Source: Mycetohabitans sp. B8 (GTDB taxonomy: Bacteria > Pseudomonadota > Gammaproteobacteria > Burkholderiales > Burkholderiaceae). From it: a stretch of DNA of 64,000 nucleotides. Made by a program: the position numbers and the translations under genes. The stretch spans positions 1-64,000 of the forward strand of contig NZ_JAHLKR010000017.1 in assembly GCF_021991875.1 (NCBI RefSeq), given 5' to 3'. The notes beneath the pieces were generated by a model, which saw only the letters and a program-made list of their open reading frames with translations, made no database searches and had not been told where the DNA came from. This document shows, one piece after another, positions 31,027 through 40,386 of this stretch; position 1 is the stretch's first letter; each line of letters begins with the position of its first letter.

Positions 31027-32559
31027 ATGACCGAAAAGAATCCCAATGCCGTGCAGACCGGCATCGACAGCGACGACAACGCGATCATCGCGGAGCGCCG
31101 CGACAAGCTGCGGGCGCTGCGCGAGCAAGGTGTCGCGTATCCGAACGACTTCCGCCCGGAAAACAGCGCGGCGGATCTGCGCGCTCGCTTTGCCAGCACC
31201 GACAAAGACGCCCTCGAAGCGCACGCGCTCAACGTATCGATTGCCGGCCGGATGATGCTCAAACGCGTCATGGGCAAGGCAAGCTTCGCGACCGTGCAGG
31301 ACGGCACCGGTCAGATCCAGTTCTTCATCACGCCGGCCGACATCGGTGCCGATGTCTACGATGCATTCAAGAAATGGGACCTGGGCGACATCATCGCGGC
31401 GCACGGCGTGCTGTTCCGGACCAACAAGGGCGAACTGTCGGTACGCTGCATCGGGCTGCGACTGCTGTCCAAGGCCATCCGGCCGCTGCCGGACAAGTTT
31501 CATGGGTTGTCCGACCAGGAAACGCGCTATCGGCAGCGCTACGTGGATCTGATCGTCACGCCCGAAGCACGCCAGACGTTCCAGGCGCGCACGCGCGCGA
31601 TCACGTCGATCCGACAGTTCATGACGAACGCGGGCTTCATGGAAGTCGAGACGCCAATGCTGCACCCGATCCCGGGCGGCGCGTCGGCCAAGCCGTTCAT
31701 CACGCACCACAATGCGCTGGATAGGCAGATGTTCCTGCGCATCGCGCCGGAGCTGTACCTGAAGCGGCTGATCGTCGGCGGATTGGACCGCGTATTCGAA
31801 ATCAACCGGAATTTCCGCAACGAAGGGATTTCGCCGCGGCACAATCCGGAATTCACGATGATGGAGTTCTACGCCGCGTATACTGACTACCGCTGGCTGA
31901 TGGACTTCACCGAACAGTTGATTCGGCAAGCGGCGCTGGACACGCTGGGTTCGACGGCGATCCACTATCAGGGGCGCGAACTGGACTTGGGCAAACCCTT
32001 TCACCGCTTGACGATCACCGGCGCGATCCAAAAGTATGCCCCGCAATACAGTGACGCACAGCTTGCTGACCGCGACTGGCTGCGTGCTGAATTGCGCCGG
32101 CTCGGCGTCGATACGCACGACGCGCCGTTGCGCAACGCCGGCGTGGGCGCGCTGCAGCTTGCCCTGTTTGAGGAAACTGCTGAAGCGCAGTTGTGGGAGC
32201 CAACCTATATCGTCGACTATCCGGTGGAAGTATCACCGCTCGCGCGAGCGTCGGACACGGTCCCTGGCATTACCGAACGCTTCGAGTTGTTCATTACCGG
32301 CCGCGAGATCGCGAACGGCTTCTCGGAGCTGAACGATCCGGAGGACCAGGCGGCGCGCTTTCGCAAGCAGGTCGAGCAGAAAGATGCCGGCGACGAGGAA
32401 GCAATGTACTACGACGCCGACTACATCCGCGCGCTCGAATACGGCATGCCGCCGACCGGTGGATGCGGTATTGGCATCGACCGGCTCGTGATGTTGCTGA
32501 CCGACAGCCCAAGCATCCGTGACGTGATCCTATTCCCGCACCTGCGGCGCGAGGATTAA
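31027..32559 (+). CDS. lysS: Lysine--tRNA ligase (class II)
   Basis: Charges tRNA-Lys. It is a 510-residue class II synthetase with an N-terminal OB-fold anticodon domain ([18 protein letters not shown]), motif 2 (IGLRLLSK region, [13 protein letters not shown]) and motif 3 ([14 protein letters not shown]). The protein ends [11 protein letters not shown] as expected. It follows prfB by 18 bp and is followed by a GC hairpin that may end the transcript. Confidence 0.96.
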   Translation: MTEKNPNAVQTGIDSDDNAIIAERRDKLRALREQGVAYPNDFRPENSAADLRARFASTDKDALEAHALNVSIAGRMMLKRVMGKASFATVQDGTGQIQFFITPADIGADVYDAFKKWDLGDIIAAHGVLFRTNKGELSVRCIGLRLLSKAIRPLPDKFHGLSDQETRYRQRYVDLIVTPEARQTFQARTRAITSIRQFMTNAGFMEVETPMLHPIPGGASAKPFITHHNALDRQMFLRIAPELYLKRLIVGGLDRVFEINRNFRNEGISPRHNPEFTMMEFYAAYTDYRWLMDFTEQLIRQAALDTLGSTAIHYQGRELDLGKPFHRLTITGAIQKYAPQYSDAQLADRDWLRAELRRLGVDTHDAPLRNAGVGALQLALFEETAEAQLWEPTYIVDYPVEVSPLARASDTVPGITERFELFITGREIANGFSELNDPEDQAARFRKQVEQKDAGDEEAMYYDADYIRALEYGMPPTGGCGIGIDRLVMLLTDSPSIRDVILFPHLRRED

Positions 32560-32618
32560 CACGGCCATACGCGCGCACGGTCGGCCCCGCGTGGATCTGT
32601 GCGCCAACGTCGCCCTGC

Positions 32619-32639
32619 GGGCCGGCAAATTGCCGGCCC
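32619..32639 (+). terminator. Hairpin downstream of lysS
   Basis: GGGCCGGCAA and TTGCCGGCCC form a 10-bp inverted repeat followed by an A/T-rich TAATTATTTG stretch. Plausible intrinsic terminator of prfB-lysS, although the T run is broken. Confidence 0.5.
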
Positions 32640-32779
32640 TAATTATTTGTAACAAACGGTCAAGCGGCGCGGGTGCGGCGGCCGGTACGCCGCAATTGGT
32701 TACAACTTGAAACCAACAACGGGCGAGGCATCGCGCAGACTAGGCGGCATCGGAAAGCGCCCCTTCGTGAAGGTCAAAA

Positions 32780-33517
32780 TTGGAAAGCCCACGCAAACTT
32801 CACCCATTGGTCGCGGCCGCCGCAGTCGGGGTCATCATTGCCAGCCTGGCCGCAACCGCGGCCGTCACGAGGTTACTGCCCAACGCATCCCGCAGCAGTA
32901 GCACGCGGAACGATGCCGCGCCAATCACCCAAACCGCGCAGCAGCTGGTCATGGATGCCGCCGCACCGGCTGCTGCGGTGCAGCCGAGCGCTACGTCACC
33001 CCAGGCGCCATCATCCGCACAACAATCAGCGCCGCCCGCCACGTCGTATGCACCCCGTGCACAGCAATCGGGCGGTACAGCCATGACCGCGTCGCCCGCC
33101 GGCTACGCGCAAAATGGCACTGGGCCCGGCGCCGAGCCACAATATGCTCCGCCCCGTGCAGTAGCATGCGCATCATGCGGCACCGTAGAGTCGGTCGTTC
33201 CTGTTCGGCGCGAAGGCCATAGCACAGGCCTCGGCGCGGTCGGCGGCGCGGTGGCAGGCGGCGTGATCGGCAACCAGTTCGGCGGCGGCGGTGGACGTAC
33301 CGCGATGACGCTGCTCGGCGCACTCAGCGGCGGACTGGCTGGCAACTCGGTCGAGAAACAGATGCGCAGCGAAACGGATTATCGGGTCCACGTACGGATG
33401 CAGAACGGCAAGCTGCGCTACTTCACGTACCGGCAGCCGCCCTCCTTCCAGCCTGGCGAACGCGTACGAATCAAAAACGGCGCGCTAACGCACGCCGGTT
33501 TACAGGCCGCAGACTAG
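32780..33517 (+). CDS. Glycine-zipper 2TM-domain envelope protein
   Basis: A 245-residue protein with an N-terminal hydrophobic anchor (HPLVAAAAVGVIIASLAA), a long Ala/Pro/Gln-rich linker, a CASCG pair and a glycine-zipper segment (GLGAVGGAVAGGVIGNQF then LLGALSGGLAGNS) of the SlyB/RcnB-like 2TM type. The C-terminus is a short beta-rich tail (YRVHVRMQNGKLRYFTY). The start is TTG at 32780, with GAAGG six bases upstream; no ATG fits the anchor. Relatives are envelope lipoproteins or inner-membrane proteins of poorly defined role in stress and divalent-ion homeostasis. Confidence 0.75.
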   Translation: MESPRKLHPLVAAAAVGVIIASLAATAAVTRLLPNASRSSSTRNDAAPITQTAQQLVMDAAAPAAAVQPSATSPQAPSSAQQSAPPATSYAPRAQQSGGTAMTASPAGYAQNGTGPGAEPQYAPPRAVACASCGTVESVVPVRREGHSTGLGAVGGAVAGGVIGNQFGGGGGRTAMTLLGALSGGLAGNSVEKQMRSETDYRVHVRMQNGKLRYFTYRQPPSFQPGERVRIKNGALTHAGLQAAD

Positions 33518-33553
33518 GGCGCCGGCGACGCAGATCAGGGACGTGCGCGACGT

Positions 33554-33751
33554 TTAGTAGTCGGCATCCTCAATCCACGCGGCCTGGATCGCCTCGAGAA
33601 TCTTTTCGCTCGAGCGCTCCGGGTCGTCGTCAAAGCCGTCCAGTTCCGTCACCCATCGATGCAGGTCGGTGAAACGCACGTATTGAGGGTCAACGTCGGG
33701 ATAGGCATCGGTCAGTGCCATCGCGATGTCGTTCGTGTCGGTCCATTTCAT
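33554..33751 (-). CDS. iscX: Fe-S cluster assembly accessory protein IscX
   Basis: A 65-residue acidic protein that binds IscS and modulates its desulfurase activity or iron delivery. The sequence MKWTDTNDIAMALTDAYPD and the C-terminal ILEAIQAAWIEDA match the family closely. The start at 33751 is chosen because the family begins with MKWTD. It is the last gene of the isc operon, 20 bp after fdx. Confidence 0.93.
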   Translation of the reverse strand: MKWTDTNDIAMALTDAYPDVDPQYVRFTDLHRWVTELDGFDDDPERSSEKILEAIQAAWIEDADY

Positions 33752-33771
33752 CGCCGCCGCCCTCCTCGGAC

Positions 33772-34113
33772 TCAGTGGTTTTCCTTCGCATGATTGATCG
33801 AGTATTTTGGAATCTCGATCACCAGATCCGCATTTTGCGGCACCTTGGCTTGACACGACAGCCGGGAAGTTGGCTCCAGGCCCCAGGCCTTGTCCAACAG
33901 GTCGTCCTCATCCTCCTCCGACGGCGCCAGCGCATCGAACCCTTCGCGCACAATCACGTGGCACGTGGTGCACGCGCATGACTTCTCGCACGCATGCTCG
34001 ATTTCGATGCCAGCGTCCAGCAGCGTGTCGCAGACGCTCTTGCCAGGCTCGGCTTCAAGCACCGCTCCGTCGGGGCACAACTCGACATGGGGCAAAACAA
34101 CGATTTGAGGCAT
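33772..34113 (-). CDS. fdx: Isc-type 2Fe-2S ferredoxin
   Basis: Electron carrier serving cluster assembly. The 113-residue protein has the adrenodoxin-type ligand pattern: HACEKSCACTTCHV supplies three Cys and RLSCQ the fourth. The start MPQIVVLPH at 34113 is the family N-terminus. The conserved C-terminal PKYSIN motif is present. It sits between hscA and iscX as in the canonical isc operon. Confidence 0.95.
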   Translation of the reverse strand: MPQIVVLPHVELCPDGAVLEAEPGKSVCDTLLDAGIEIEHACEKSCACTTCHVIVREGFDALAPSEEDEDDLLDKAWGLEPTSRLSCQAKVPQNADLVIEIPKYSINHAKENH

Positions 34114-34150
34114 TGAAAAACAGTCCTGTAAAGCGGCAATAGGGCACCGA

Positions 34151-36016
34151 TCAGCCGATTTCGTCAAGCTTGCGGCCAGCGAGTGCGCCACGAATACTCT
34201 TGTCCATGCGCCGCGCGGCGAACTCGTCGGTCGCGCTCGACAGGGCTTTCGTCGCCGCGTCGATGCGGTCCGCGTCGTCGCCGTCGATCACGGCGCGCAG
34301 TGCTTTCAATTTGGCATCGACGTCGGCACGCTCAGTGGCGTCGAGCAATTCTCCATCGACCGCCAGCGCCGCGTCGGTGGCGTCCGCCAAGCGCCGCGCA
34401 TCGATCTGTGCCTCGCGCAACGCCCTCGCCTGCATGTCGTGCTCCGCGCTGCTGAAACTCTCCTCGAGCATCCGAGCGATATCGACGTCACCGAGGCCGT
34501 ACGATGGCTTGACGACCACTGCGGCCTCCGTGCCCGACTGCATCTCGCGAGCGGACACGGACAACAGCCCGTCCGCATCGACCTGGAATGTGACGCGGAT
34601 CCGAGCGGCGCCGGCGGTCATCGGCGGAATGTCGCGCAACTCGAAACGCGCGAGCGAGCGACAGTCGGACACCAATTCACGCTCGCCTTGCACCACGTGA
34701 ATGGCCATCGCGCTCTGGCCGTCCTTGAACGTTGTGAATTCTTGCGCCCGTGCCACAGGAATCGTCGAGTTCCGTGGAATGATCTTCTCCACCAGCCCGC
34801 CCATCGTCTCCAATCCGAGCGACAGCGGTATCACGTCGAGCAGTAACCAGTCGTCACCCTCGCGCCGGTTGCCGGCCAGCACGTCGGCCTGGATCGCGGC
34901 ACCCAGTGCGACGACCTGGTCCGGATCCAAGTCGGTCAACGGCGCCTTGCCGAAATACTGTTCGACAGCGCGCCGCACGCCCCGCATACGCGTGGAGCCG
35001 CCTACCAGCACGATGCCGTCGAAATCCCGCGGCATCAATTTCGCATCGCGCAACGCTTTGCGCGTGAGCGCCAGCGTACGTTCGACCAGCGGCTGGGTCA
35101 TCGTCGCGAATTCGGCTTCCGTGAGCGTTAGCACGACGCGCCGGCCGCAAGATAACGTGACGTCGAGCACGACCTCATCCTGAGCCGACAGCGTTTCCTT
35201 CGCGACACGCACCGCATCCAGCAGCGCCCGCACGTCCTGCGGCGGCAGCGTGCCGAGCGCCGCACGGTTCAGCACATGCCGATACAGCGCCTGATCGAAG
35301 TCATCGCCGCCCAGCGCCGAATCGCCGCCCGTGGACAGCACCTCGAACACGCCGCGCGTGAGCTTGAGCACCGACAAGTCAAATGTGCCGCCACCCAAGT
35401 CGTACACTGCGTATAACCCTTGCGCACCGCTGTCTAGCCCATAGGCGATCGCCGCGGCGGTCGGCTCGTTCAACAAGCGCAACACATTCAAGCCGGCGAG
35501 CTGGGCAGCATCTTTCGTGGCCTGCCGCTGTGCGTCGTCGAAATACGCGGGAACTGTGATGACGGCCCCGACTATTTCGTCACCAAGCGTATCCTCGGCG
35601 CGCTGCCGCAATGTCGCAAGAATCTCCGCAGAAACTTCGACTGGGCTGCGCACGCCGTCCACGGTCTGCAGCTGGACCATGCCAGGCGCATCAATGAACG
35701 CGTAAGGTGCGTTGTCCAGGTCCTGCACGTCAGCGTTGCCGCGCCCCATGAAGCGCTTGACCGAGACAATCGTGTTGCGCGGGTCCAGCGCCGCGTCTTC
35801 CTTCGCCGGATAACCGATCTTGCGCCCACCGCCAGGCAGGTAGCGGACGACGGATGGCAGCAACGCCCGCCCTTCGCCGTCAGGCAACACCTCCGGGATG
35901 CTGTTGCGCACCACAGCCACCAGCGAGTGGGTCGTCCCAAGGTCGATGCCGATCGCGATTCGGCGCTGATGCGGCGCCGGCGCCATGCCGGGTTCGGAGA
36001 TTTGCAGTAAGGCCAT
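34151..36016 (-). CDS. hscA: Fe-S assembly chaperone HscA (specialised Hsp70)
   Basis: An Hsp70-type ATPase that, with HscB, dislodges the Fe-S cluster from IscU. 621 residues: nucleotide-binding domain starting with [28 protein letters not shown] and [13 protein letters not shown], then the substrate-binding beta domain and helical lid ending GRKLDEIG. The start [10 protein letters not shown] at 36016 matches the HscA N-terminus. It lies 64 bp after hscB. Confidence 0.96.
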   Translation of the reverse strand: MALLQISEPGMAPAPHQRRIAIGIDLGTTHSLVAVVRNSIPEVLPDGEGRALLPSVVRYLPGGGRKIGYPAKEDAALDPRNTIVSVKRFMGRGNADVQDLDNAPYAFIDAPGMVQLQTVDGVRSPVEVSAEILATLRQRAEDTLGDEIVGAVITVPAYFDDAQRQATKDAAQLAGLNVLRLLNEPTAAAIAYGLDSGAQGLYAVYDLGGGTFDLSVLKLTRGVFEVLSTGGDSALGGDDFDQALYRHVLNRAALGTLPPQDVRALLDAVRVAKETLSAQDEVVLDVTLSCGRRVVLTLTEAEFATMTQPLVERTLALTRKALRDAKLMPRDFDGIVLVGGSTRMRGVRRAVEQYFGKAPLTDLDPDQVVALGAAIQADVLAGNRREGDDWLLLDVIPLSLGLETMGGLVEKIIPRNSTIPVARAQEFTTFKDGQSAMAIHVVQGERELVSDCRSLARFELRDIPPMTAGAARIRVTFQVDADGLLSVSAREMQSGTEAAVVVKPSYGLGDVDIARMLEESFSSAEHDMQARALREAQIDARRLADATDAALAVDGELLDATERADVDAKLKALRAVIDGDDADRIDAATKALSSATDEFAARRMDKSIRGALAGRKLDEIG

Positions 36017-36080
36017 CTTTATCCATGTGGAGTACGATGCCGGGCGCGTGGCGACCGTGCATCGCATCGGGCGGCCAGCT

Positions 36081-36611
36081 TTATGCCGCCTGCAGTTTGT
36101 CGATCTGTGCGTCGATTTCGTGTGCGACCCGTTCAATGAACATCAATTGGCGCACCGCTTCGGCCGCCGGCTGGTGCGCACCGGAATCGAGCCATTCGCC
36201 GAGCCGCGCGAGCCGTGCCGATTCCTCATCCTGCAACTCGTGCAGCAGCGCCTGCAGCGCATCGACATTGCGCGCCGCAGCCGCATCCTCGGTCCGCTCG
36301 CGCCATTCCATCTGCTGCATCAGAAACGCTGGTTCCATCGCGGTATTGTTTTCCGCACCCACGTCGATGCCACGCAGGTGCAACAGGTAGGTCGCGCGTC
36401 GCAACGGCGACTTCAGTGTCCTGTATGCCTCATTCGCGCGCGCCGCCCATTGCATCGCAATGCGCTTCTGCGCGTCGCCGGCTGAAGCGAAACGGTCCGG
36501 ATGCACCTGCGCCTGCACGGCACGATACGCATGATCGAGCGCGTGCCCATCCAACCCGAAACGCTCGGGCAATTGGAACAATTCGAAATGGTTCTGGGTC
36601 AGCGAACGCAT
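36081..36611 (-). CDS. hscB: Fe-S assembly co-chaperone HscB
   Basis: A J-domain protein that recruits IscU to HscA. 176 residues: N-terminal J domain with [15 protein letters not shown] and the HPD tripeptide in [13 protein letters not shown], then a helical C-terminal domain ([15 protein letters not shown]) that binds IscU. The start at 36611 gives [12 protein letters not shown], as in relatives. Confidence 0.94.
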   Translation of the reverse strand: MRSLTQNHFELFQLPERFGLDGHALDHAYRAVQAQVHPDRFASAGDAQKRIAMQWAARANEAYRTLKSPLRRATYLLHLRGIDVGAENNTAMEPAFLMQQMEWRERTEDAAAARNVDALQALLHELQDEESARLARLGEWLDSGAHQPAAEAVRQLMFIERVAHEIDAQIDKLQAA

Positions 36612-36693
36612 CGTCGGGACTCTTAACTGGCGCCCTACTGTACGGTGGCGCCGAGGAAATACGCCAATGGCGCCCAAGGCAGCATGCGACAAA

Positions 36694-37017
36694 TCAGACG
36701 CGGAACGACTCGCCGCACCCACATTCGTCCTTCACGTTCGGGTTGTTAAACCGGAACCCCTCGTTCAGCCCTTCGCGAGCGAAATCCAATTCTGTGCCGT
36801 CGATGTACGCCAGGCTCTTCGGATCGACGATGACCTTGATCCCGTGGCTCTCGAACACCTTGTCGCCGGAGTCCAATTCATCGACGTATTCGAGCTTGTA
36901 CGCCAGGCCTGAGCAGCCGGTCGTGCGCACACCGAGCCGCAGCCCGATGCCCTTGCCGCGGCGCATCAGGTACTTGTGCACGTGCTGCGCCGCTTTTTCC
37001 GTCAAAGTGATCGCCAT
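36694..37017 (-). CDS. iscA: A-type Fe-S carrier IscA
   Basis: A 107-residue HesB/IscA protein that carries or inserts iron-sulfur clusters. The three conserved cysteines are present: GCSGLAY and the C-terminal ECGCGESF pair. The length and start ([10 protein letters not shown]) are typical. It is separated from iscU by 95 bp containing a perfect 13-bp inverted repeat. Confidence 0.96.
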   Translation of the reverse strand: MAITLTEKAAQHVHKYLMRRGKGIGLRLGVRTTGCSGLAYKLEYVDELDSGDKVFESHGIKVIVDPKSLAYIDGTELDFAREGLNEGFRFNNPNVKDECGCGESFRV

Positions 37018-37026
37018 CTTCGTTCA

Positions 37027-37087
37027 CCGGCCCAGCCGGCCGTCATTGATCGGTTTGCCCACTGCCGCGCTAGACCGGCTGGGCCGG
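37027..37087. repeat. 13-bp perfect inverted repeat in the iscU-iscA spacer
   Basis: CCGGCCCAGCCGG (37027-37039) and CCGGCTGGGCCGG (37075-37087) are exact reverse complements separated by 35 nt. In the isc mRNA they could form a stable stem between iscU and iscA. Confidence 0.75.
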
Positions 37088-37112
37088 CCGCTCGTGCGGC
37101 TCCCCACGACGG

Positions 37113-37538
37113 TCAAGCCGCCGCTTCACCCGCTTGGACAGCAGGTTTGTCGACCACCGCCCCACGTCGCTGCTTGTAGTCGTCCACCGCCGCCTTGATC
37201 GCGTCTTCCGCCAGGATCGAACAGTGGATCTTCACCGGCGGCAGCGCCAACTCCTCGGCGATCTGGGTGTTTTTGATCGATAGTGCTTGGTCCAGTGTCT
37301 TGCCCTTGACCCATTCCGTCACCAGCGAACTGGACGCGATCGCAGAGCCGCAGCCATAGGTCTTGAACTTCGCGTCCTCAATGACCCCATCCGCGCCGAC
37401 CCGGATCTGCAGCTTCATCACATCGCCGCATGCCGGCGCGCCGACCATGCCCGTGCCGACCGCATCGTCGTCCTTCGCAAACGACCCGACATTGCGCGGG
37501 TTTTCGTAGTGGTCCAGAACCTTGTCGCTATAAGCCAT
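37113..37538 (-). CDS. iscU: Fe-S cluster scaffold IscU
   Basis: The scaffold on which clusters are built. Conserved ligands are visible: Cys in PACGDVM, Cys in TYGCGSAIASS and HC in KIHCSILAED; Asp in ACGD is also kept. The HscA-recognition motif LPPVK precedes IHCS. 141 residues, with a C-terminal Ala-rich tail slightly longer than in E. coli. AAGGAG stands at proper distance before the ATG at 37538. Confidence 0.97.
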   Translation of the reverse strand: MAYSDKVLDHYENPRNVGSFAKDDDAVGTGMVGAPACGDVMKLQIRVGADGVIEDAKFKTYGCGSAIASSSLVTEWVKGKTLDQALSIKNTQIAEELALPPVKIHCSILAEDAIKAAVDDYKQRRGAVVDKPAVQAGEAAA

Positions 37539-37582
37539 TGCAGTACTCCTTGCTGTATCCGTAGAGGTTCAAGCCGTTGCGC

Positions 37583-38806
37583 TCAATGCGCAGCCCATTG
37601 GATCGACGACAGGTCGATCCCTTCCTGATGCATTTCCCACAGCGGCGAAAGCTCGCGCAGCTTCGCGATCTTGTTGTTCAACAACTCGATCACGTAGTCC
37701 ACTTCCTGCTCGGTCGTGAAACGCCCCACCGTGAAGCGGATCGAGCTATGCGCCAATTCGTCGTTACGGCCCAGCGCGCGCAGCACGTACGACGGCTCCA
37801 GCGACGCGGACGTACAGGCGGAGCCCGACGATACCGCGACATCCTTGACCGCCATGATCAAAGACTCACCCTCGACAAAGTTGAAGCTCACGTTCAGGTT
37901 GTGCGGCACGCGCGCATGCATGTCGCCGTTCACGTACACCTCGTCGATCCGCAGCAGGCCGTCGAGCAAGCGGTCGCGCAGCATGCGTACCCGCTCGTTC
38001 TCGGTGGCCATTTCCTCGCGCGCCAGTCTGAACGCCTCGCCCATGCCCACGATCTGATGGGTGGCGAGCGTGCCGGAACGCATACCCCGCTCATGGCCGC
38101 CGCCGTGCATCTGCGCCTCGATCCGCACGCGCGGCTTGCGCCGCACATATAGCGCACCGATTCCCTTCGGCCCATAGGTTTTGTGCGCGGAAAACGACAT
38201 CAAATCGACCTTCAGCTTCTGCAAGTCGATTTCGACCTTGCCGGTCGCCTGCGCGGCATCGACGTGGAACACGATCCCTTTTTGCCGACAGATCTCGCCG
38301 ATCGCCGCGATATCCTGGATCACGCCAATCTCGTTGTTCACATGCATCACCGACACGAGAATCGTATCCGGCCGCAGCGCCGCACTGAATGCCTCCAGGT
38401 CAAGCAGGCCATTGTCTTGCACATCCAGGTACGTGACCTCGAAGCCCTGCCGTTCCAATTCGCGCGTGGTGTCGAGCACGGCTTTGTGCTCGGTCTTCAC
38501 CGTGACAATGTGCCTGCCCTTGCTGCGATAAAAATTCGCTGCGCCCTTCAGCGCCAAGTTGTCCGACTCGGTCGCGCCCGACGTCCAGATGATCTCGCGC
38601 GGATCGGCATTCACCAGCGCGGCCACCTGCTCGCGCGCCTGCTCGACCGCGCGCTCGGCGTCCCAACCATACGCATGGCTGCGCGAGGCCGGGTTGCCGA
38701 ATTGCTCGCGCAGGTACGGGATCATTTTATCCGCCACGCGCGGGTCAACGGGCGTTGTCGCGCTGTAGTCCATGTAGATGGGCAGGTGGGACGGAAGATT
38801 TTTCAT
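37583..38806 (-). CDS. iscS: Cysteine desulfurase IscS
   Basis: A pyridoxal-phosphate enzyme that takes sulfur from cysteine and passes it to IscU, ThiI and others. 407 residues. The PLP lysine is in [14 protein letters not shown], the persulfide Cys in [16 protein letters not shown], and the N-terminus [15 protein letters not shown] is characteristic. The order iscR-iscS-iscU is conserved. Confidence 0.97.
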   Translation of the reverse strand: MKNLPSHLPIYMDYSATTPVDPRVADKMIPYLREQFGNPASRSHAYGWDAERAVEQAREQVAALVNADPREIIWTSGATESDNLALKGAANFYRSKGRHIVTVKTEHKAVLDTTRELERQGFEVTYLDVQDNGLLDLEAFSAALRPDTILVSVMHVNNEIGVIQDIAAIGEICRQKGIVFHVDAAQATGKVEIDLQKLKVDLMSFSAHKTYGPKGIGALYVRRKPRVRIEAQMHGGGHERGMRSGTLATHQIVGMGEAFRLAREEMATENERVRMLRDRLLDGLLRIDEVYVNGDMHARVPHNLNVSFNFVEGESLIMAVKDVAVSSGSACTSASLEPSYVLRALGRNDELAHSSIRFTVGRFTTEQEVDYVIELLNNKIAKLRELSPLWEMHQEGIDLSSIQWAAH

Positions 38807-38863
38807 GTGGGGCTCCGCAAGTCTGAGTCTGCTGCCAATACGTTGTGTTGCGTCGCTGTCCGC

Positions 38864-39394
38864 TCAGGACTGCGCGATGTTGAACACGGAATTCGGTCCT
38901 TTCGGCCCAACGCGGACCGTGTCCGGCGCTACCGGCTCGCCTCGTCGGTCGAGCCGCACCGGCGCTGTACTTTCGCGCGAGCGCTGTTGGTCAACTAAGT
39001 CCTGCAGCGACACGGAATCGAGGTACTCGACCATCTTCTGGTTCAACGTCGACCACAATTCATGCGTCATGCAATGGCCGTCTGGCTGCTTGGTGCCCTC
39101 GCACGCGCCCTTGCCGCCACACTGCGTCGCGTCCAGCGGCTCGTCAACAGCGATAATGATGTCGGCCACGGTCACCTCGTCGGCGCGGCGCGCGAGATGG
39201 TAGCCACCGCCCGGTCCGCGCACCGACTCGACGATCTCGTGCCGACGCAGCTTGCCAAACAGCTGCTCCAAATAGGACAGCGAGATCCGCTGCCGCTGGC
39301 TAATGCCTGCGAGCGTCACGGGGCCCGTCTCTTGGCGCAAAGCCAAGTCGATCATCGCGGTAACGGCGAAGCGGCCTTTTGTAGTGAGTCTCAT
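38864..39394 (-). CDS. iscR: Fe-S-responsive transcription regulator IscR
   Basis: An Rrf2-family regulator binding a [2Fe-2S] cluster and controlling the isc operon. The N-terminal winged helix starts MRLTTKGRFAVTAMIDLAL; start at 39394 is favoured over a GTG at 39406. Cluster cysteines are Cys92, Cys98 and Cys108 (QCGGKGAC and GHC), with His111 in MTHELW. Compared with E. coli (92, 98, 104) the second gap has four extra residues. An IscR type-1-like site overlaps the promoter just upstream, implying feedback control. Confidence 0.95.
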   Translation of the reverse strand: MRLTTKGRFAVTAMIDLALRQETGPVTLAGISQRQRISLSYLEQLFGKLRRHEIVESVRGPGGGYHLARRADEVTVADIIIAVDEPLDATQCGGKGACEGTKQPDGHCMTHELWSTLNQKMVEYLDSVSLQDLVDQQRSRESTAPVRLDRRGEPVAPDTVRVGPKGPNSVFNIAQS

Positions 39395-39431
39395 GGTGTG
39401 GGGCACCCGTAATTCTCGACAATTCCTGTCA

Positions 39432-39459
39432 AGTATAAATATCCTAGCATTTTAGTCAA
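39432..39459 (-). promoter_or_regulatory. isc operon promoter
   Basis: Minus-strand TTGACT (39459-39454), a 16-bp spacer and TATACT (39437-39432), both five of six to consensus. The transcript would start about 30 nt before the iscR ATG. Confidence 0.7.
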
Positions 39460-39463
39460 GTAC
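39439..39463 (-). promoter_or_regulatory. IscR type-1-like binding site
   Basis: The 25-bp minus-strand sequence from GTACTTGACT to AGGATAT fits the known type 1 consensus (ATASYYGACT..., ending RRSTAT) at about 20 of 25 positions, with the left half nearly perfect. It covers the -35 and spacer, the usual place for repression by holo-IscR. Confidence 0.65.
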
Positions 39464-39546
39464 CCCTACCGCGGCTAGGGACAGAACAGTACGCCGCCCC
39501 CTGCGACGACGCGCGCCAGCGCGTCGGCCCGCGCGCTTTGTGCCGC

Positions 39547-40029
39547 TTAGATCGCGTAGCGATGCCGCAACTGCGCGAGCAAGCCGTCGCAGGCGTCCTC
39601 GACTTCGTCAAGCACGCGCTCGAAGCCCTCGTGGCCACCGAAATAAGGATCGTCGACGATGTCGGTATCGTGACGGCGCGCAAACTCCATCAGCAGACGA
39701 ATCTTATGCCCATGCTCGGACGGGCAGCGGCGCCGCAACTCGGCGGCGTTGTCATGATCCATTGCGAGCAGCAGATCGAACTGCGCAAAATCGCCGGCGC
39801 TGACCTGCCGGGCCCGCAACGCGTCCAACGCGTAACCCCGCGACATCGCCGCGCGGCACGCACGGGGGTCGGGCGCGGCACCCACATGCCAGTCGCCCGT
39901 GCCGGCCGAGTCCAAGTGGATTGTGTCGGCCAGCCCGGCCTCGTGTACTTTGGCGCGCATCACCGCTTCGGCGGTGGGGGAACGACAAATGTTGCCAAGA
40001 CAGACGAAAAGCAGCGCGACGGTTTTCAT
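39547..40029 (-). CDS. Low-molecular-weight protein-tyrosine phosphatase
   Basis: A 160-residue cytoplasmic phosphatase. The active-site P-loop is VCLGNICRSP (Cys10-x5-Arg16), and the general acid Asp is in DDPYFGG. Burkholderiaceae carry several such genes; this one is not beside exopolysaccharide genes, so a Wzb-like role is not suggested. It lies upstream of iscR on the same strand, but the iscR promoter lies between them. Confidence 0.92.
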   Translation of the reverse strand: MKTVALLFVCLGNICRSPTAEAVMRAKVHEAGLADTIHLDSAGTGDWHVGAAPDPRACRAAMSRGYALDALRARQVSAGDFAQFDLLLAMDHDNAAELRRRCPSEHGHKIRLLMEFARRHDTDIVDDPYFGGHEGFERVLDEVEDACDGLLAQLRHRYAI

Positions 40030-40386
40030 GGGTTTGAATGTTCGGAGCGCCGCAATTCTACGCTGGAATCAATGCTCGTGCTGGACGCTTGTGCTGATCG
40101 GCACGATTGCCGCGTCGCGCACTGGCCGCTCCGCCCGCCCGGGCATCGACTGAGCATCGATGAACCGACGGGCACGGTCGCGCCGATCCGCAGCAGCCGG
40201 CGCCCGTCCACGCATCGGCGTGCGGTCATGCCCAGGGCCACAACGCGAGCGGTGGCGTTGGCGGCTCCGGGCGGTGGCGTTGGCGGCTCCGAAGCCAACC
40301 CTGCATGGAAGAGCCCGCAAGGCGGACACGCACACTGGCCCTGAGCAGGCGCCGCGGCGGCGTACGCGATGCGTGAGTTGAACGGC
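40030..40386. other. Gene-free spacer of 357 bp
   Basis: No convincing coding sequence on either strand. It contains a 22-bp tandem duplication at 40249-40292 (GCGGTGGCGTTGGCGGCTCC plus two bases, twice). Confidence 0.5.
40249..40292. repeat. Tandem 22-bp duplication
   Basis: Two adjacent 22-bp copies, identical except for the last base, lie in a noncoding spacer. Confidence 0.8.

Noticed and set aside
30712-32118. 468-codon minus-strand frame across prfB/lysS
   Set aside because: Antisense to two certain genes, no motif and skewed composition.
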